Of a stretch of 59,422 bases of DNA, positions 51,630 to 59,422 are shown piece by piece. The notes beneath the pieces are model-generated. The model saw only the letters and a program-made list of their open reading frames with translations, made no database searches and had not been told where the DNA came from. Location of the stretch: the NCBI GenBank assembly GCA_017556045.1, contig JAFZFF010000089.1, positions 1 to 59,422 of the forward strand, in the 5' to 3' direction. Origin of the DNA: Bacteroidaceae bacterium. GTDB lineage: Bacteria; Bacteroidota; Bacteroidia; Bacteroidales; Bacteroidaceae. Made by a program: the position numbers and the translations under genes. Position 1 is the first letter of the stretch. Every line of letters begins with the position of its first letter.

Positions 51630-52592
51630 ATGAGTTTCATCGATTACTACAAAGTACTGGGCGTAGAGCGCGATGCCACGCAAGCCGACATCCGCAAGGC
51701 CTTCCGCCGACTGGCCAAGCAGTATCACCCCGACACCAACAAGGGCGACCCTCAAGCACAAGAGCGCTTCCAAGAGATCAACGAGGCGAATGCTGTGCTG
51801 AGCGACCCCGACAAGCGCAAGCGCTATGACGAGTATGGTGAGCACTGGGCACATGCCGAAGAGTACGAGGCACAACGCCGTCAGTACGAACAGCAGTATG
51901 GCGGTGGCGCTCAAGGCCCCTACGGCAGCTACGGAGGCTTCAGCGGCCGCGGCTTCGGCGGGTTTGACTTTGGAGGCTTTGGCGACTTTACCCGTTCTGA
52001 GGGCAACACTGGTGGTTTCAGCGACTTCTTCGAGCAACTATTTGGTGGAGCACGTAGCCGCCAGCACCGTCAGTCTGCACCTCGCGGGCAAGACTACGAA
52101 GCCGAGCTACACCTCACCCTACGCGATGCCTACGAGAGTCATAAGCAGATACTCACCATCAATGGCCATCAACTGCGTGTCACCATCCCCGCTGGTGTGG
52201 CAGACGGCCAGCGCCTCCGCCTACGCGGACATGGCGGCGAGGCACCCCAGGGCGGCACCAAGGGAGACCTCTACATCACCTTCCGCATCGAGAGTGACCC
52301 CACCTTTACCCGCATCGCCAATGACCTTGCCATCACCCTACCCCTCTCCGTCACCACCGCTGTGCTCGGAGGTGAGGTCACAGCCCCCACCCTCACGGGC
52401 AACGTACGCCTCAAGGTCAATCCTGGCACCCAGCCTGATAGCAAGGTACGTCTGCGTGGCAAGGGCATGCCCATCTACCGACACGATGGCAGCTATGGCG
52501 ACCTCATCGTCACCTACAGCATCACCATCCCTACCAGCCTCACCACCCGCCAACGCGAACTCTACGAAGCACTACAGCGCGAAGAGGGATGA
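51630..52592 (+). CDS. DnaJ/CbpA-like cochaperone
   Basis: This 320-residue protein has a J domain (1-70) with the HPD motif ([11 protein letters not shown]), which stimulates Hsp70 ATPase. A Gly/Phe-rich linker follows (about 90-140; [15 protein letters not shown]), then two DnaJ C-terminal beta domains ([60 protein letters not shown]). The zinc-binding CxxCxGxG repeats of true DnaJ are absent, so it is a CbpA-type protein. It is divergent from the nucleotidase gene and ends with a terminator. Confidence 0.93.
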   Translation: MSFIDYYKVLGVERDATQADIRKAFRRLAKQYHPDTNKGDPQAQERFQEINEANAVLSDPDKRKRYDEYGEHWAHAEEYEAQRRQYEQQYGGGAQGPYGSYGGFSGRGFGGFDFGGFGDFTRSEGNTGGFSDFFEQLFGGARSRQHRQSAPRGQDYEAELHLTLRDAYESHKQILTINGHQLRVTIPAGVADGQRLRLRGHGGEAPQGGTKGDLYITFRIESDPTFTRIANDLAITLPLSVTTAVLGGEVTAPTLTGNVRLKVNPGTQPDSKVRLRGKGMPIYRHDGSYGDLIVTYSITIPTSLTTRQRELYEALQREEG

Positions 52593-52634
52593 ACATTAAC
52601 ACACCGTCTTCCCTTATAACGAAAAAAAATAACG

Positions 52635-52661
52635 CTCCCTAACCTTACAAGGATCAGGGAG
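52635..52661 (+). terminator. Terminator after the CbpA-like gene
   Basis: CTCCCT pairs with AGGGAG and CCTT with AAGG inside a slightly bulged stem with a short loop, followed by TTGTTACCTTTATT. It lies 42 bp after the stop. Confidence 0.7.
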
Positions 52662-52788
52662 TTGTTACCTTTATTAATGCATTACTAATTTTACACATCA
52701 AGCCTCAGCGTTATTCCGTAGAACCTGCCAAACATCATGTGAGAGATAAATCCCGCGGGGAAAGTTATGATATTTGCATTAAAATCAC

Positions 52789-52796
52789 TAATTTTG
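52789..52796 (+). promoter_or_regulatory. -7 box of the CotH-family gene
   Basis: TAATTTTG matches TAnnTTTG; the start would be near 52803, about 20 nt before the ATG. The -33 region is poor (TTATG at about 19 bp). Confidence 0.5.
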
Positions 52797-52822
52797 CAGA
52801 TTGAATATAAGCTCTCACAAAC

Positions 52823-55618
52823 ATGAAGAACTATTACCTACGTTTGCTCCTGTGTATCGGTCTCGTGATGCTGACCTGCGGAGCTATGGCACAGAGTGCA
52901 AAAAAGCTTACTGGAGAAATCATCGGAACAAAGTATAGTGTGGACTACGACACCAATACTCAGTCAACAACAGTTAACACGAAAGAGGATGTTTTTGACG
53001 GTAACTACAACACCTTCTTCGCTTCGTATGATCGCAGCAACACATGGGTGGGACTGGACTTGGGTAAGCCACACATCATCACCAGAGTGGGATGGTCTCC
53101 CCGAGTTGCAGGTAGTGGACCTGAGCGCTGTCAGCTGGGTCTGTTTGAGGGAGCTAATGACCCGAACTTCTTGGATGCAGTACCTCTGTATATCATCCCT
53201 GACCAGAAGACTACGAAGGTGATGCACTACCAGAGCGTAAAGGTGAGCCGCGGATTCCGCTACGTGCGTTACGTGGGTCCCAACGATGCTCGATGCAACC
53301 TCTCGGAGTTGGCTTTCTATGGCTATGAGGGTGAGGGTGACGACTCGCAGTTTTACCAGTTGACCAATATCCCGACGGTAACCATACACACCTATACGGG
53401 AGGAAACCCGCAGACAAAGGGTGAAGACTTTGAGGCAAACATTGCTATCATCTATGACGATGGCACACGCATACAGGAGCAGCCCATCACGACGAGAGTG
53501 AGAGGTAACGGTTCGGCTACATTCCCTAAGAAGCCTTATCGCGTGAAGTTCGTGGGTAAGAGCCAACATATATTTAAGGATTCACCCATAGAGAGCCCTG
53601 CCAAAGCTAAGAAGTGGACTCTCATCAACAACTATAGTGATAAGGGCTTGATGCGTAACTATATCGCCTTCGAGATGAGCCGTCGCATAGGATTCCCCTA
53701 CACTCCGTGGGGCCAGTCGGTAGATGTGATTATGAATGGTGAGTATCAAGGTAACTATCAGTTGTGTGACCAGATTACCATCGACTCTGAGCGTATGAAT
53801 ATCACCGAGATGTCGTCTACGGATATCGAATATCCCTACATCACGGGCGGATATCTGATAGAGGTGGATGCGTATGCTAAACAGGAGCCTGCCCAGTCAT
53901 GGTTTACAAGTAATAGAAGCAACCCTGTCACCATCAAGTATCCCGACGAAGATGAGATAGTACCTGTACAGTACAACTACATCAAGGCCTACTTCAATGA
54001 AATGGAGAGCAGACTATACGCAAACAACTACACCGACATGGAGCTGGGCTATCGTAGCCGTCTTGATCTGAATAGCTTCTTAAAGTACTTCATCGTGGGT
54101 GAGTTTGCCGGCAACTTGGACTCTTACTGGAGTGTATATATGTATAAGGACCGCGAAGACCAGCTCTTCCATGTGGGTCCTTGCTGGGACTTTGACTTGG
54201 CCTTTGATAACGCAAGAGCCATCTACCCCTCAAATGAGCGTACAGACTGGGTGTATAAGAATGGTTCGGCAGCAGGTAACATGAAGTCTTTTGTAAACCG
54301 AATACTCAGTGACCCCAATGCCTATCAAGACCTGCGCAAGTTGTGGAAGCAGATGCGCGATAGCGGAGCTTACGAAGCAGAGCCGCTGAATGCCTACATC
54401 GATAGCTTAGGTAAGGTATTGAACAAGTCGCAAGCCTTGAACTTCACTCGTTGGAAGATACTCAGCACTGCAGTACAGAGCAACCCCCGTGTACCAGCAA
54501 CCTACAAGGAAGAGCTTACATTCCTCAAGAACTACATCACTGGCCGTATCGCATGGATTGACAAGTACCTTGCCTACGAACCTGGTGAGATAGATGATGG
54601 CACAGGCAAAACATTCGAAATCAAGAATGCAGAGGACCTGATCACCTTCGCCGAAAAGGTCAACAATGGTATGGTCAATGCCAATGCAGTGCTTAAGACA
54701 GACCTCAACCTCATCCTCTATCACTCTCGCCTCAACCCCATCGGTTCGGTATCATACCCCTACAAAGGCACCTTTGACGGAGAGGGTCATGTGCTGAAGA
54801 ATGCAGGCGCTATGCTATTCGGTACCACAGAGGGAGCTACCATCATGAACATTGGTCTCGAGAGTGGCCGTATCGATGAGGATCTATCCTTTGCTTACCA
54901 CACAGGTACGCTGGTTGGTAGCTGTATAGATACAGCCCCCACAACGATCACCAACTGCTACAGTAAGGTCAACCTCCTGAGCGCAACCAAAGATGCTGGT
55001 GGACTCGTAGGTAAGCTCTACGGTACATTGTCAAACTGCTACTACGCAGGTATCTTGCGCGTATCAGGCGTAGCTGGTGGACTTGTCGGAAGCAGTCACT
55101 CTGACAGCAAATCTGCAACCATAGACCACTGCTACGTAGCAAGCACTCAGCTCAAGAGTTCAGGCACCGATACATACTGCGGCGCCTTGGTAGGTTATCT
55201 GCATGGCGGCAGCAAGATACTCAGCTGCTACAGCACTGAGACTACAGATAAGCTCTTTGGCGCAAACAACGGTGAAGCATCACAGTGTGAATTCCGCACA
55301 GAAGATGAGTTTGCAAGCGGTAGCGTATGCTGGGCACTCAATGACGAGAGCGAGAGCAACCCCACATGGTATCAGACACTCGGAGAAGACGTATTCCCCG
55401 TACTCAACAGCTCACGCGGCATAGTCATCTACAAGGATAACACCTACGTCAACCTCGGAGACAACGCTATAGAGAACATTACTGATGACGCTGACAGACT
55501 CGTCGACGTATACGACATGAGAGGTAACCTCGTACGCAAGTCTGTACCAGTCAGCACAAGCCTCGAAGACCTGCCACACGGCATCTACATCATCGATGGC
55601 GTAAAGGTGATGCATTAG
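52823..55618 (+). CDS. Secreted CotH-kinase-domain protein with discoidin-like and GLUG-like regions
   Basis: This 931-residue protein has a signal peptide (ending GAMAQ, residue 24), an F5/8-type discoidin-like domain (about 40-170; DGNYNTFFASYDRSNTWVGL, FRYVRYVGPNDARCNLSELA), and a CotH domain (about 190-570) with TRVRGNGSATFPKKPYRVK, LINNYSDKGLMRNYIAFEMS and GPCWDFDLAFDNA, where the Asp residues match the kinase site of spore-coat CotH. GLUG-like repeats follow (DAGGLVGKLYGTLSNCYYAG; VAGGLVGSSHSD). The last 50 residues (VDVYDMRGNLVRKSV, LPHGIYIIDG) look like a type IX secretion C-terminal domain. It is monocistronic with a terminator. The substrate it may phosphorylate is unknown. Confidence 0.88.
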   Translation: MKNYYLRLLLCIGLVMLTCGAMAQSAKKLTGEIIGTKYSVDYDTNTQSTTVNTKEDVFDGNYNTFFASYDRSNTWVGLDLGKPHIITRVGWSPRVAGSGPERCQLGLFEGANDPNFLDAVPLYIIPDQKTTKVMHYQSVKVSRGFRYVRYVGPNDARCNLSELAFYGYEGEGDDSQFYQLTNIPTVTIHTYTGGNPQTKGEDFEANIAIIYDDGTRIQEQPITTRVRGNGSATFPKKPYRVKFVGKSQHIFKDSPIESPAKAKKWTLINNYSDKGLMRNYIAFEMSRRIGFPYTPWGQSVDVIMNGEYQGNYQLCDQITIDSERMNITEMSSTDIEYPYITGGYLIEVDAYAKQEPAQSWFTSNRSNPVTIKYPDEDEIVPVQYNYIKAYFNEMESRLYANNYTDMELGYRSRLDLNSFLKYFIVGEFAGNLDSYWSVYMYKDREDQLFHVGPCWDFDLAFDNARAIYPSNERTDWVYKNGSAAGNMKSFVNRILSDPNAYQDLRKLWKQMRDSGAYEAEPLNAYIDSLGKVLNKSQALNFTRWKILSTAVQSNPRVPATYKEELTFLKNYITGRIAWIDKYLAYEPGEIDDGTGKTFEIKNAEDLITFAEKVNNGMVNANAVLKTDLNLILYHSRLNPIGSVSYPYKGTFDGEGHVLKNAGAMLFGTTEGATIMNIGLESGRIDEDLSFAYHTGTLVGSCIDTAPTTITNCYSKVNLLSATKDAGGLVGKLYGTLSNCYYAGILRVSGVAGGLVGSSHSDSKSATIDHCYVASTQLKSSGTDTYCGALVGYLHGGSKILSCYSTETTDKLFGANNGEASQCEFRTEDEFASGSVCWALNDESESNPTWYQTLGEDVFPVLNSSRGIVIYKDNTYVNLGDNAIENITDDADRLVDVYDMRGNLVRKSVPVSTSLEDLPHGIYIIDGVKVMH

Positions 55619-55645
55619 TAAAGACTAGTTGACAAATACGACACT

Positions 55646-55677
55646 GAGGAGTTATCGCATTCGGGCGGTAACTCCTC
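55646..55677 (+). terminator. Terminator after the CotH-family gene
   Basis: A 13-bp stem (55646-55658 with 55665-55677, one U-G) and 6-nt loop are followed by TTGCATT. It lies 27 bp after the stop codon. Confidence 0.75.
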
Positions 55678-55713
55678 TTGCATTACACCCATTCAATAAT
55701 TTTAGATATTTTC

Positions 55714-55744
55714 TTTGCATATGACATATAAATACGTAACTTTG
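55714..55744 (+). promoter_or_regulatory. Promoter of the hydrogenase genes
   Basis: TTTG (55714-55717), a 19-bp spacer and TAACTTTG (55737-55744) fit the consensus exactly. The start would be near 55751 with a short leader of about 22 nt. Confidence 0.8.
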
Positions 55745-55772
55745 CTCAGATAAACATGACAACCACTACCAT

Positions 55773-57221
55773 ATGGCTATTAAAAACAATGTAATGATTG
55801 TGCGCCAGAAGCTCTTGACAAAGCTTGTGAGCCTTTGGAACGAAGACAAGTTGACAACAGATGCCGACCGTGTACCCATTGAGTTTGTACCCCGCACCTC
55901 GCAGCATAGTGGACGATGCTGCATACACAAGAAACGCGCAGTATTGAAGTACAAGTCGCTCCCCCTCTTGGGCTACGACATGACCGACGAGACCGACGAG
56001 CTCACTCCCCTCACCGAGTACGCCAAGAATGCACTTAACCGCACAGAATTGAAAGACAACATCATGTGCGTCATCGACGAGGCTTGCTCATCATGTGTGC
56101 GTACCAACTATGCCATTACCAACCTCTGTCGTGGTTGTGAGGCGCGTGCTTGCGAACATGCGTGTCCGAAGAATGCTATAGAGTTTGACCCCGACACATC
56201 GCAGGGTCGCATCAATCCGAAGATATGTATCAGCTGCGGCAAGTGCTATGCGGCTTGTCCCTACCATGCCATCGTGTACATCCCTGTACCATGTGAGGAG
56301 GCTTGCCCCGTAGGCGCCATCTCAAAGGACGAGTACGGTGTAGAGCATATCGACGAGAACAAGTGTATCTACTGCGGTAAGTGTATGAATGCTTGTCCGT
56401 TCGGAGCCATCTTCGAGATCTCACAGGTGTTCGATGTACTGCAGGCTATCCGCCGTGGCGAAGAGGTGATAGCTATGGTAGCTCCCTCTATCCTCTCACA
56501 ATATAACGCCCCCACCGAGCAGGTGTATGGCGCTATCAAGGCCATCGGCTTCACAGATGTCATCGAGGTGGCACGTGGTGCTGAGGTGACTACCGCAAAC
56601 GAGGCTCACGAGTTTGCCGAGAAGCTTGCCGAGGGTCAACCCTTCATGACTACCTCATGCTGCCCATCGTACATGGAGATGGCGCGTAAGCATGCTCCCG
56701 ACTTGCAGAAGTATATCTCATCGACCTACTCACCCATGGTGTACACTGCCGACATCGCTCGCGAGAAGTACCCCAACGCCAAGCTCGTATTCGTAGGCCC
56801 CTGTATCGCCAAGCGCAAGGAGGCTCGCCGCGAAGACTTGGAGGGTAAGGTAAACTTCGTGCTCACCTTCGAGGAGATACACGCAATGCTCAAGGGTATG
56901 AACATCGAGTTGGGCAAGGAGCACGTGCATGCTATTGACTGCACATCATGTCGCGCTGCACATGGCTTTGCCGAGAATGGTGGCGTAACAGGTGCCGTGA
57001 AGCAGTTTGTAGGTGACTCGCTCGACTTCACCTCTATACAGATCGCTGGCCTCAACAAGAAGAGCGTAGCTCTGCTCAAGGCTTATGGCAAGACAGGCAA
57101 GGCTCCCGCACAGTTCATCGAGGTCATGGCCTGTGAGGGAGGTTGTATCTCAGGTCCCAGCGTACATACCGCTTATGGCGATGGCAAGAAGACCTTTGAT
57201 GCAGAGTTGAAGAAACGATAA
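55773..57221 (+). CDS. Monomeric [FeFe] hydrogenase, group B-like
   Basis: This 482-residue enzyme makes or uses H2 with ferredoxin as the likely partner. The N-terminal part holds several cysteine clusters: CSSC, CRGCEARACEHACPKNAI, CISCGKCYAACPYHAI, CEEACPVGAI and CIYCGKCMNACPFGAI, at least two of them classical [4Fe-4S] sites. The H-cluster motifs are present as TTSCCPSYMEMA (L1), FVGPCIAKRKEARRED (L2) and EVMACEGGCISGP (L3). The form of these motifs and the lack of extra subunits suggest group B, the kind common in gut Bacteroides. The maturase gene hydE starts 9 bp downstream, confirming the assignment. Confidence 0.94.
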   Translation: MAIKNNVMIVRQKLLTKLVSLWNEDKLTTDADRVPIEFVPRTSQHSGRCCIHKKRAVLKYKSLPLLGYDMTDETDELTPLTEYAKNALNRTELKDNIMCVIDEACSSCVRTNYAITNLCRGCEARACEHACPKNAIEFDPDTSQGRINPKICISCGKCYAACPYHAIVYIPVPCEEACPVGAISKDEYGVEHIDENKCIYCGKCMNACPFGAIFEISQVFDVLQAIRRGEEVIAMVAPSILSQYNAPTEQVYGAIKAIGFTDVIEVARGAEVTTANEAHEFAEKLAEGQPFMTTSCCPSYMEMARKHAPDLQKYISSTYSPMVYTADIAREKYPNAKLVFVGPCIAKRKEARREDLEGKVNFVLTFEEIHAMLKGMNIELGKEHVHAIDCTSCRAAHGFAENGGVTGAVKQFVGDSLDFTSIQIAGLNKKSVALLKAYGKTGKAPAQFIEVMACEGGCISGPSVHTAYGDGKKTFDAELKKR

Positions 57222-57230
57222 TCCCACACG

Positions 57231-58280
57231 ATGAAAGAGTTGGTTGAGCAGTTGGCGTCACACCGCACACTCGGTGCCTCAGCGATGGAACAGCTGCTTC
57301 AGCATGCTGCTCACGATGCAGACACGCTCAACTACTTACGAGATAAAGCCGTCCGGACTGCCCAAAAGCAGTTCGGACGTGGTGTATATATACGTGGCCT
57401 CATCGAACTCTCCAGCTACTGCCACTGCGATTGCCTCTACTGCGGCCTACGCCGTAGCAACAAGAGTGCCGAGCGATATAGGCTTACTCACGAGGAGGTC
57501 TTGTCATGTTGTGCCGAAGGCTACCTACTGGGATTCCGCACCTTCGTGCTTCAAGCAGGCGAAGATACCACCCACACCGATGAGTGGCTCACGACACTCA
57601 TCACCGAGATGCGCCACCGCTATCCCGAAGCAGCTATCACCCTCTCATTGGGCGAGCGCAACGAAGCATCGTACACGAAGCTCAAGGAGGCAGGTGCCGA
57701 CCGCTACCTATTGCGTCACGAGGCTGCCAACGAAGCCCTCTACACATCACTACACCCCCATGGCCGCGGACTGAGCCATCGACTTGCGTGTGCCGAAGCC
57801 TTGCAGCGAGCAGGCTATCAAGTAGGCTTAGGCATGATGATAGGCGTCAAGGGACAAACCATACAGCACCTTGTAGAAGACCTGAAGCTCATAGAGAATA
57901 TGCGCCCCGAGATGGTAGGCATAGGTCCCTTCATCCCCCACCCTGCTACCCCACTTGGCGGTGAACCAGCAGGCACACTCCCCCTCACGCTTGCCACCAT
58001 CGCCATCGCCCGCCTGCTACTTCCCGAGGCGCTCATACCCTCCACCACAGCCCTCGCCACCCTATCCCCTGGGGGACGCATCGAGGGCATACTCTCAGGC
58101 GCCAACGTAGTGATGCCCAACCTCTCCCCCTCAGACGTACGCACCAAGTACGCCATCTACGACAACAAAGCCTCATGGGGTGCCGAAGCCGCCGAAGGGC
58201 TCACCGCCCTGGAGACTGAGCTCCACAGCATCGGCTATCATATTGATTACACACGAGGAGATTATTACACTCTGCCTTAA
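57231..58280 (+). CDS. hydE: [FeFe] hydrogenase maturase HydE (radical SAM)
   Basis: HydE helps build the dithiolate bridge of the H-cluster. The 349-residue protein has the radical SAM motif CHCDCLYC (CxxxCxxC, about 64-71) in ELSSYCHCDCLYCGLRR, then RYRLTHEEVLSCCAEGYLLG, FVLQAGEDTTHTDEWL and the typical VGIGPFIPHPATPLG and VVMPNLSPSDVRTKYAIYDN. It is close to the usual length and cotranscribed with the hydrogenase (9-bp gap). The other two maturases, HydF and HydG, are not in this window and must lie elsewhere if the enzyme is active. Confidence 0.93.
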   Translation: MKELVEQLASHRTLGASAMEQLLQHAAHDADTLNYLRDKAVRTAQKQFGRGVYIRGLIELSSYCHCDCLYCGLRRSNKSAERYRLTHEEVLSCCAEGYLLGFRTFVLQAGEDTTHTDEWLTTLITEMRHRYPEAAITLSLGERNEASYTKLKEAGADRYLLRHEAANEALYTSLHPHGRGLSHRLACAEALQRAGYQVGLGMMIGVKGQTIQHLVEDLKLIENMRPEMVGIGPFIPHPATPLGGEPAGTLPLTLATIAIARLLLPEALIPSTTALATLSPGGRIEGILSGANVVMPNLSPSDVRTKYAIYDNKASWGAEAAEGLTALETELHSIGYHIDYTRGDYYTLP

Positions 58281-58415
58281 TTTATCGTTTTATCACTTTT
58301 ATATAATTACTAAAAACATATAAAAAGATACGATTATATCAAACACATTTAGCGATATAATTAACATTTATAAGCCTGAAGCAATGTATGGAAATGTACA
58401 ATATTACACTGAAAC

Positions 58416-58434
58416 AGGAGGGTTGATCCCTCCT
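58416..58434 (+). terminator. Terminator-like hairpin 135 bp after hydE
   Basis: AGGAGGG pairs perfectly with CCCTCCT around a 5-nt loop, followed by ATTTTAG. The 135 nt between the hydE stop and the hairpin are AT-rich with no ORF, so they may be a long 3' untranslated region or an unrecognised small RNA. I see nothing else in 58281-58653. Confidence 0.6.
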
Positions 58435-58653
58435 ATTTTAGTATCTACAGTTATAAAACGATGTAAACATTTTTCAAGTATCACTATTCACTCATAATCA
58501 AGCTCTTATAATACATTCCTTAAAGAAGAACAAAATAATAACACTGATAATGATCGTGGACGCATAGATATAATGGCTCATATCAGATCTACATAAACAA
58601 AAACACATTACAACTAATGTTAGATTGTACAATTGTTCATATGGATTTTTGTA

Positions 58654-59422
58654 TCAATTAGTAAAGGTAAGCCCATCACTATCTGCATCGACCACGATCT
58701 CTCGGCCACGGTCAATCTCCATGCCCAGTATCTTCGTGGAGAGCACATTGAGCAGAAGATTCTGTATAGCACGCTTCACGGGGCGAGCACCAAACTCGGG
58801 GTCGTAGCCCGCATCGGCAATATAGTCTACCGCCTTCTCGGTCAATCGCAGACGGATGTCGTTAGCAGCCAACATGCGGCATACATTATTAATCTGTAGA
58901 CGCACGACCTGAGCTATCTCCTCACGATTGAGCGGGAGGAACATAATGGTCTCATCAATACGATTGAGAAACTCGGGTTTGATGGTCTGCTTGAGCATCT
59001 CGAGAAGCTCGCCGCGCAACTTTTCTAATTGAGAATTGACAATGGACAAGGTTTGTGCAAGCGAACGAGAGTCAAGCTTGCTCGAACTCTTGTTGTGAGC
59101 GCAGCCAAAGCTCAGCGAAGCTAATTGACAATTATCCTCAGAGAGGCTTCCCAACCGTTCGCGAATGAGCGAACTACCGAGATTAGAGGTCATAATGATG
59201 ATGGTATTCTTGAAGTTCACCGTACGTCCTTTATTATCAGTGAGGCGACCATCGTCGAGTACCTGTAAGAGAATATTAAAGACATCGGGATGAGCCTTCT
59301 CTATCTCGTCGAAGAGCACTACGGAGTAGGGCTTGCGGCGCACAGCCTCGGTAAGCTGGCCTCCCTCATCGTAGCCGATGTAGCCCGGAGGCGCTCCGAT
59401 GAGACGGGTCACGGAGAACTTC
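58654..59422 (-). CDS. clpB: ClpB disaggregase, C-terminal part (cut by window edge)
   Basis: ClpB is the Hsp100 protein disaggregase that works with DnaK. Only about 256 C-terminal residues are here, and the frame stays open to the window end. Visible parts of the second AAA module are TRLIGAPPGYIGYDEGGQL, Walker B VVLFDEIEKAHPDV, IIIMTSNLGS, FLNRIDETIMFLPLN and sensor 2 GARPVKRAIQ. Between the SNLGS strand and the FLNRID region lies an extra segment of about 37 residues encoded by a composite repeat module (59027-59137); ordinary ClpB has a short linker there. The frame is kept, so the protein may be functional. No obvious terminator is seen after the stop. Confidence 0.95.
   Translation of the reverse strand, partial: KFSVTRLIGAPPGYIGYDEGGQLTEAVRRKPYSVVLFDEIEKAHPDVFNILLQVLDDGRLTDNKGRTVNFKNTIIIMTSNLGSSLIRERLGSLSEDNCQLASLSFGCAHNKSSSKLDSRSLAQTLSIVNSQLEKLRGELLEMLKQTIKPEFLNRIDETIMFLPLNREEIAQVVRLQINNVCRMLAANDIRLRLTEKAVDYIADAGYDPEFGARPVKRAIQNLLLNVLSTKILGMEIDRGREIVVDADSDGLTFTN
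59027..59137. repeat. Composite repeat module inserted in clpB
   Basis: On the minus strand the order is: AATTGTCAATTAGC, a TTC-loop stem (AGC-TTC-GCT), GAGCTTTGGCTGCGCTC, a middle part with AAGCTTGACTCTCGTTC, GCACAAACC, then heptamers GTCCATT, GTCAATT, CTCAATT. The intergenic module at 34868-34985 has the same parts in the same order. The length (111 bp by my boundaries) is a multiple of three and adds about 37 residues. Confidence 0.75.

Overview
The window comes from a Bacteroidota chromosome, most likely order Bacteroidales (Bacteroidaceae or Prevotellaceae; I cannot resolve further). The signs are two SusC/SusD pairs, fimbrillin lipoproteins, a CotH-type secreted protein, an extended S16, OxyR, a monomeric [FeFe] hydrogenase, and repeated promoters of the phylum-specific form TTG - 19 to 21 bp - TAnnTTTG.

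Layout. 2-3500 (-): thrS-infC-rpmI-rplT translation operon. 3768-6677 (-): uvrA with its own promoter and terminator. 6726-24008 (-): an unbroken nine-gene run built around two SusC/SusD pairs and three multi-FAS1 (fasciclin) lipoproteins, ending with a TonB-C-domain protein and a nitroreductase lipoprotein; it has no recognisable carbohydrate-active enzyme. 24009-24925: a gene-free stretch bounded by a perfect 48-bp inverted repeat. 24926-28318 (-): a thioredoxin-fold lipoprotein lacking the CxxC, then a BlaI repressor/M56 peptidase-TonB pair. 28633-30709 (+): nanA and oxyR. 30701-34803 (-): CPBP protease, acyltransferase, and an SPFH - ribbon-helix-helix - PH-like operon. 34977-37233 (-): a possible HTH protein and a membrane Hanks-type kinase fused to BspA-like leucine-rich repeats. 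37536-41155: a VirE-like ATPase and a divergent DUF234-type ATPase around a long palindrome. 41476-44580 (+): a 45-residue peptide gene and two fimbrillin-like lipoproteins, one with cysteine-rich BspA-like repeats. 44686-47066 (-): a large EF-hand membrane protein. 47419-52661: YciO/Sua5-like protein, rpsP, esterase, 5'-nucleotidase, DnaJ-like chaperone. 52789-58434 (+): CotH protein, then [FeFe] hydrogenase with its maturase hydE. 58654-end (-): the 3' part of clpB.

The most unusual signal is not a gene. Short arrays of degenerate heptanucleotides (period exactly 7; examples are NGCTCAN, [AC][AG]CTCTT, ACNCTMA, ATTRTCM, ATTGARA, CAATKGA) recur at ten or more sites. They lie directly before start codons (oxyR, YciO-like), directly at stop codons (kinase, PH-like gene), and inside the reading frames of uvrA, clpB and the VirE-like gene. 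In clpB the array is part of a composite module of about 111 bp whose relative sits in the intergenic region at 34868-34985. GC-rich palindromic repeats and hexamer arrays add to this, and one palindromic repeat encodes the end of the acyltransferase. Together they look like a dispersed repeat system that reshapes gene ends and adds in-frame segments to housekeeping proteins.

All calls are by eye. Family names rest on recognised motifs, not database searches.
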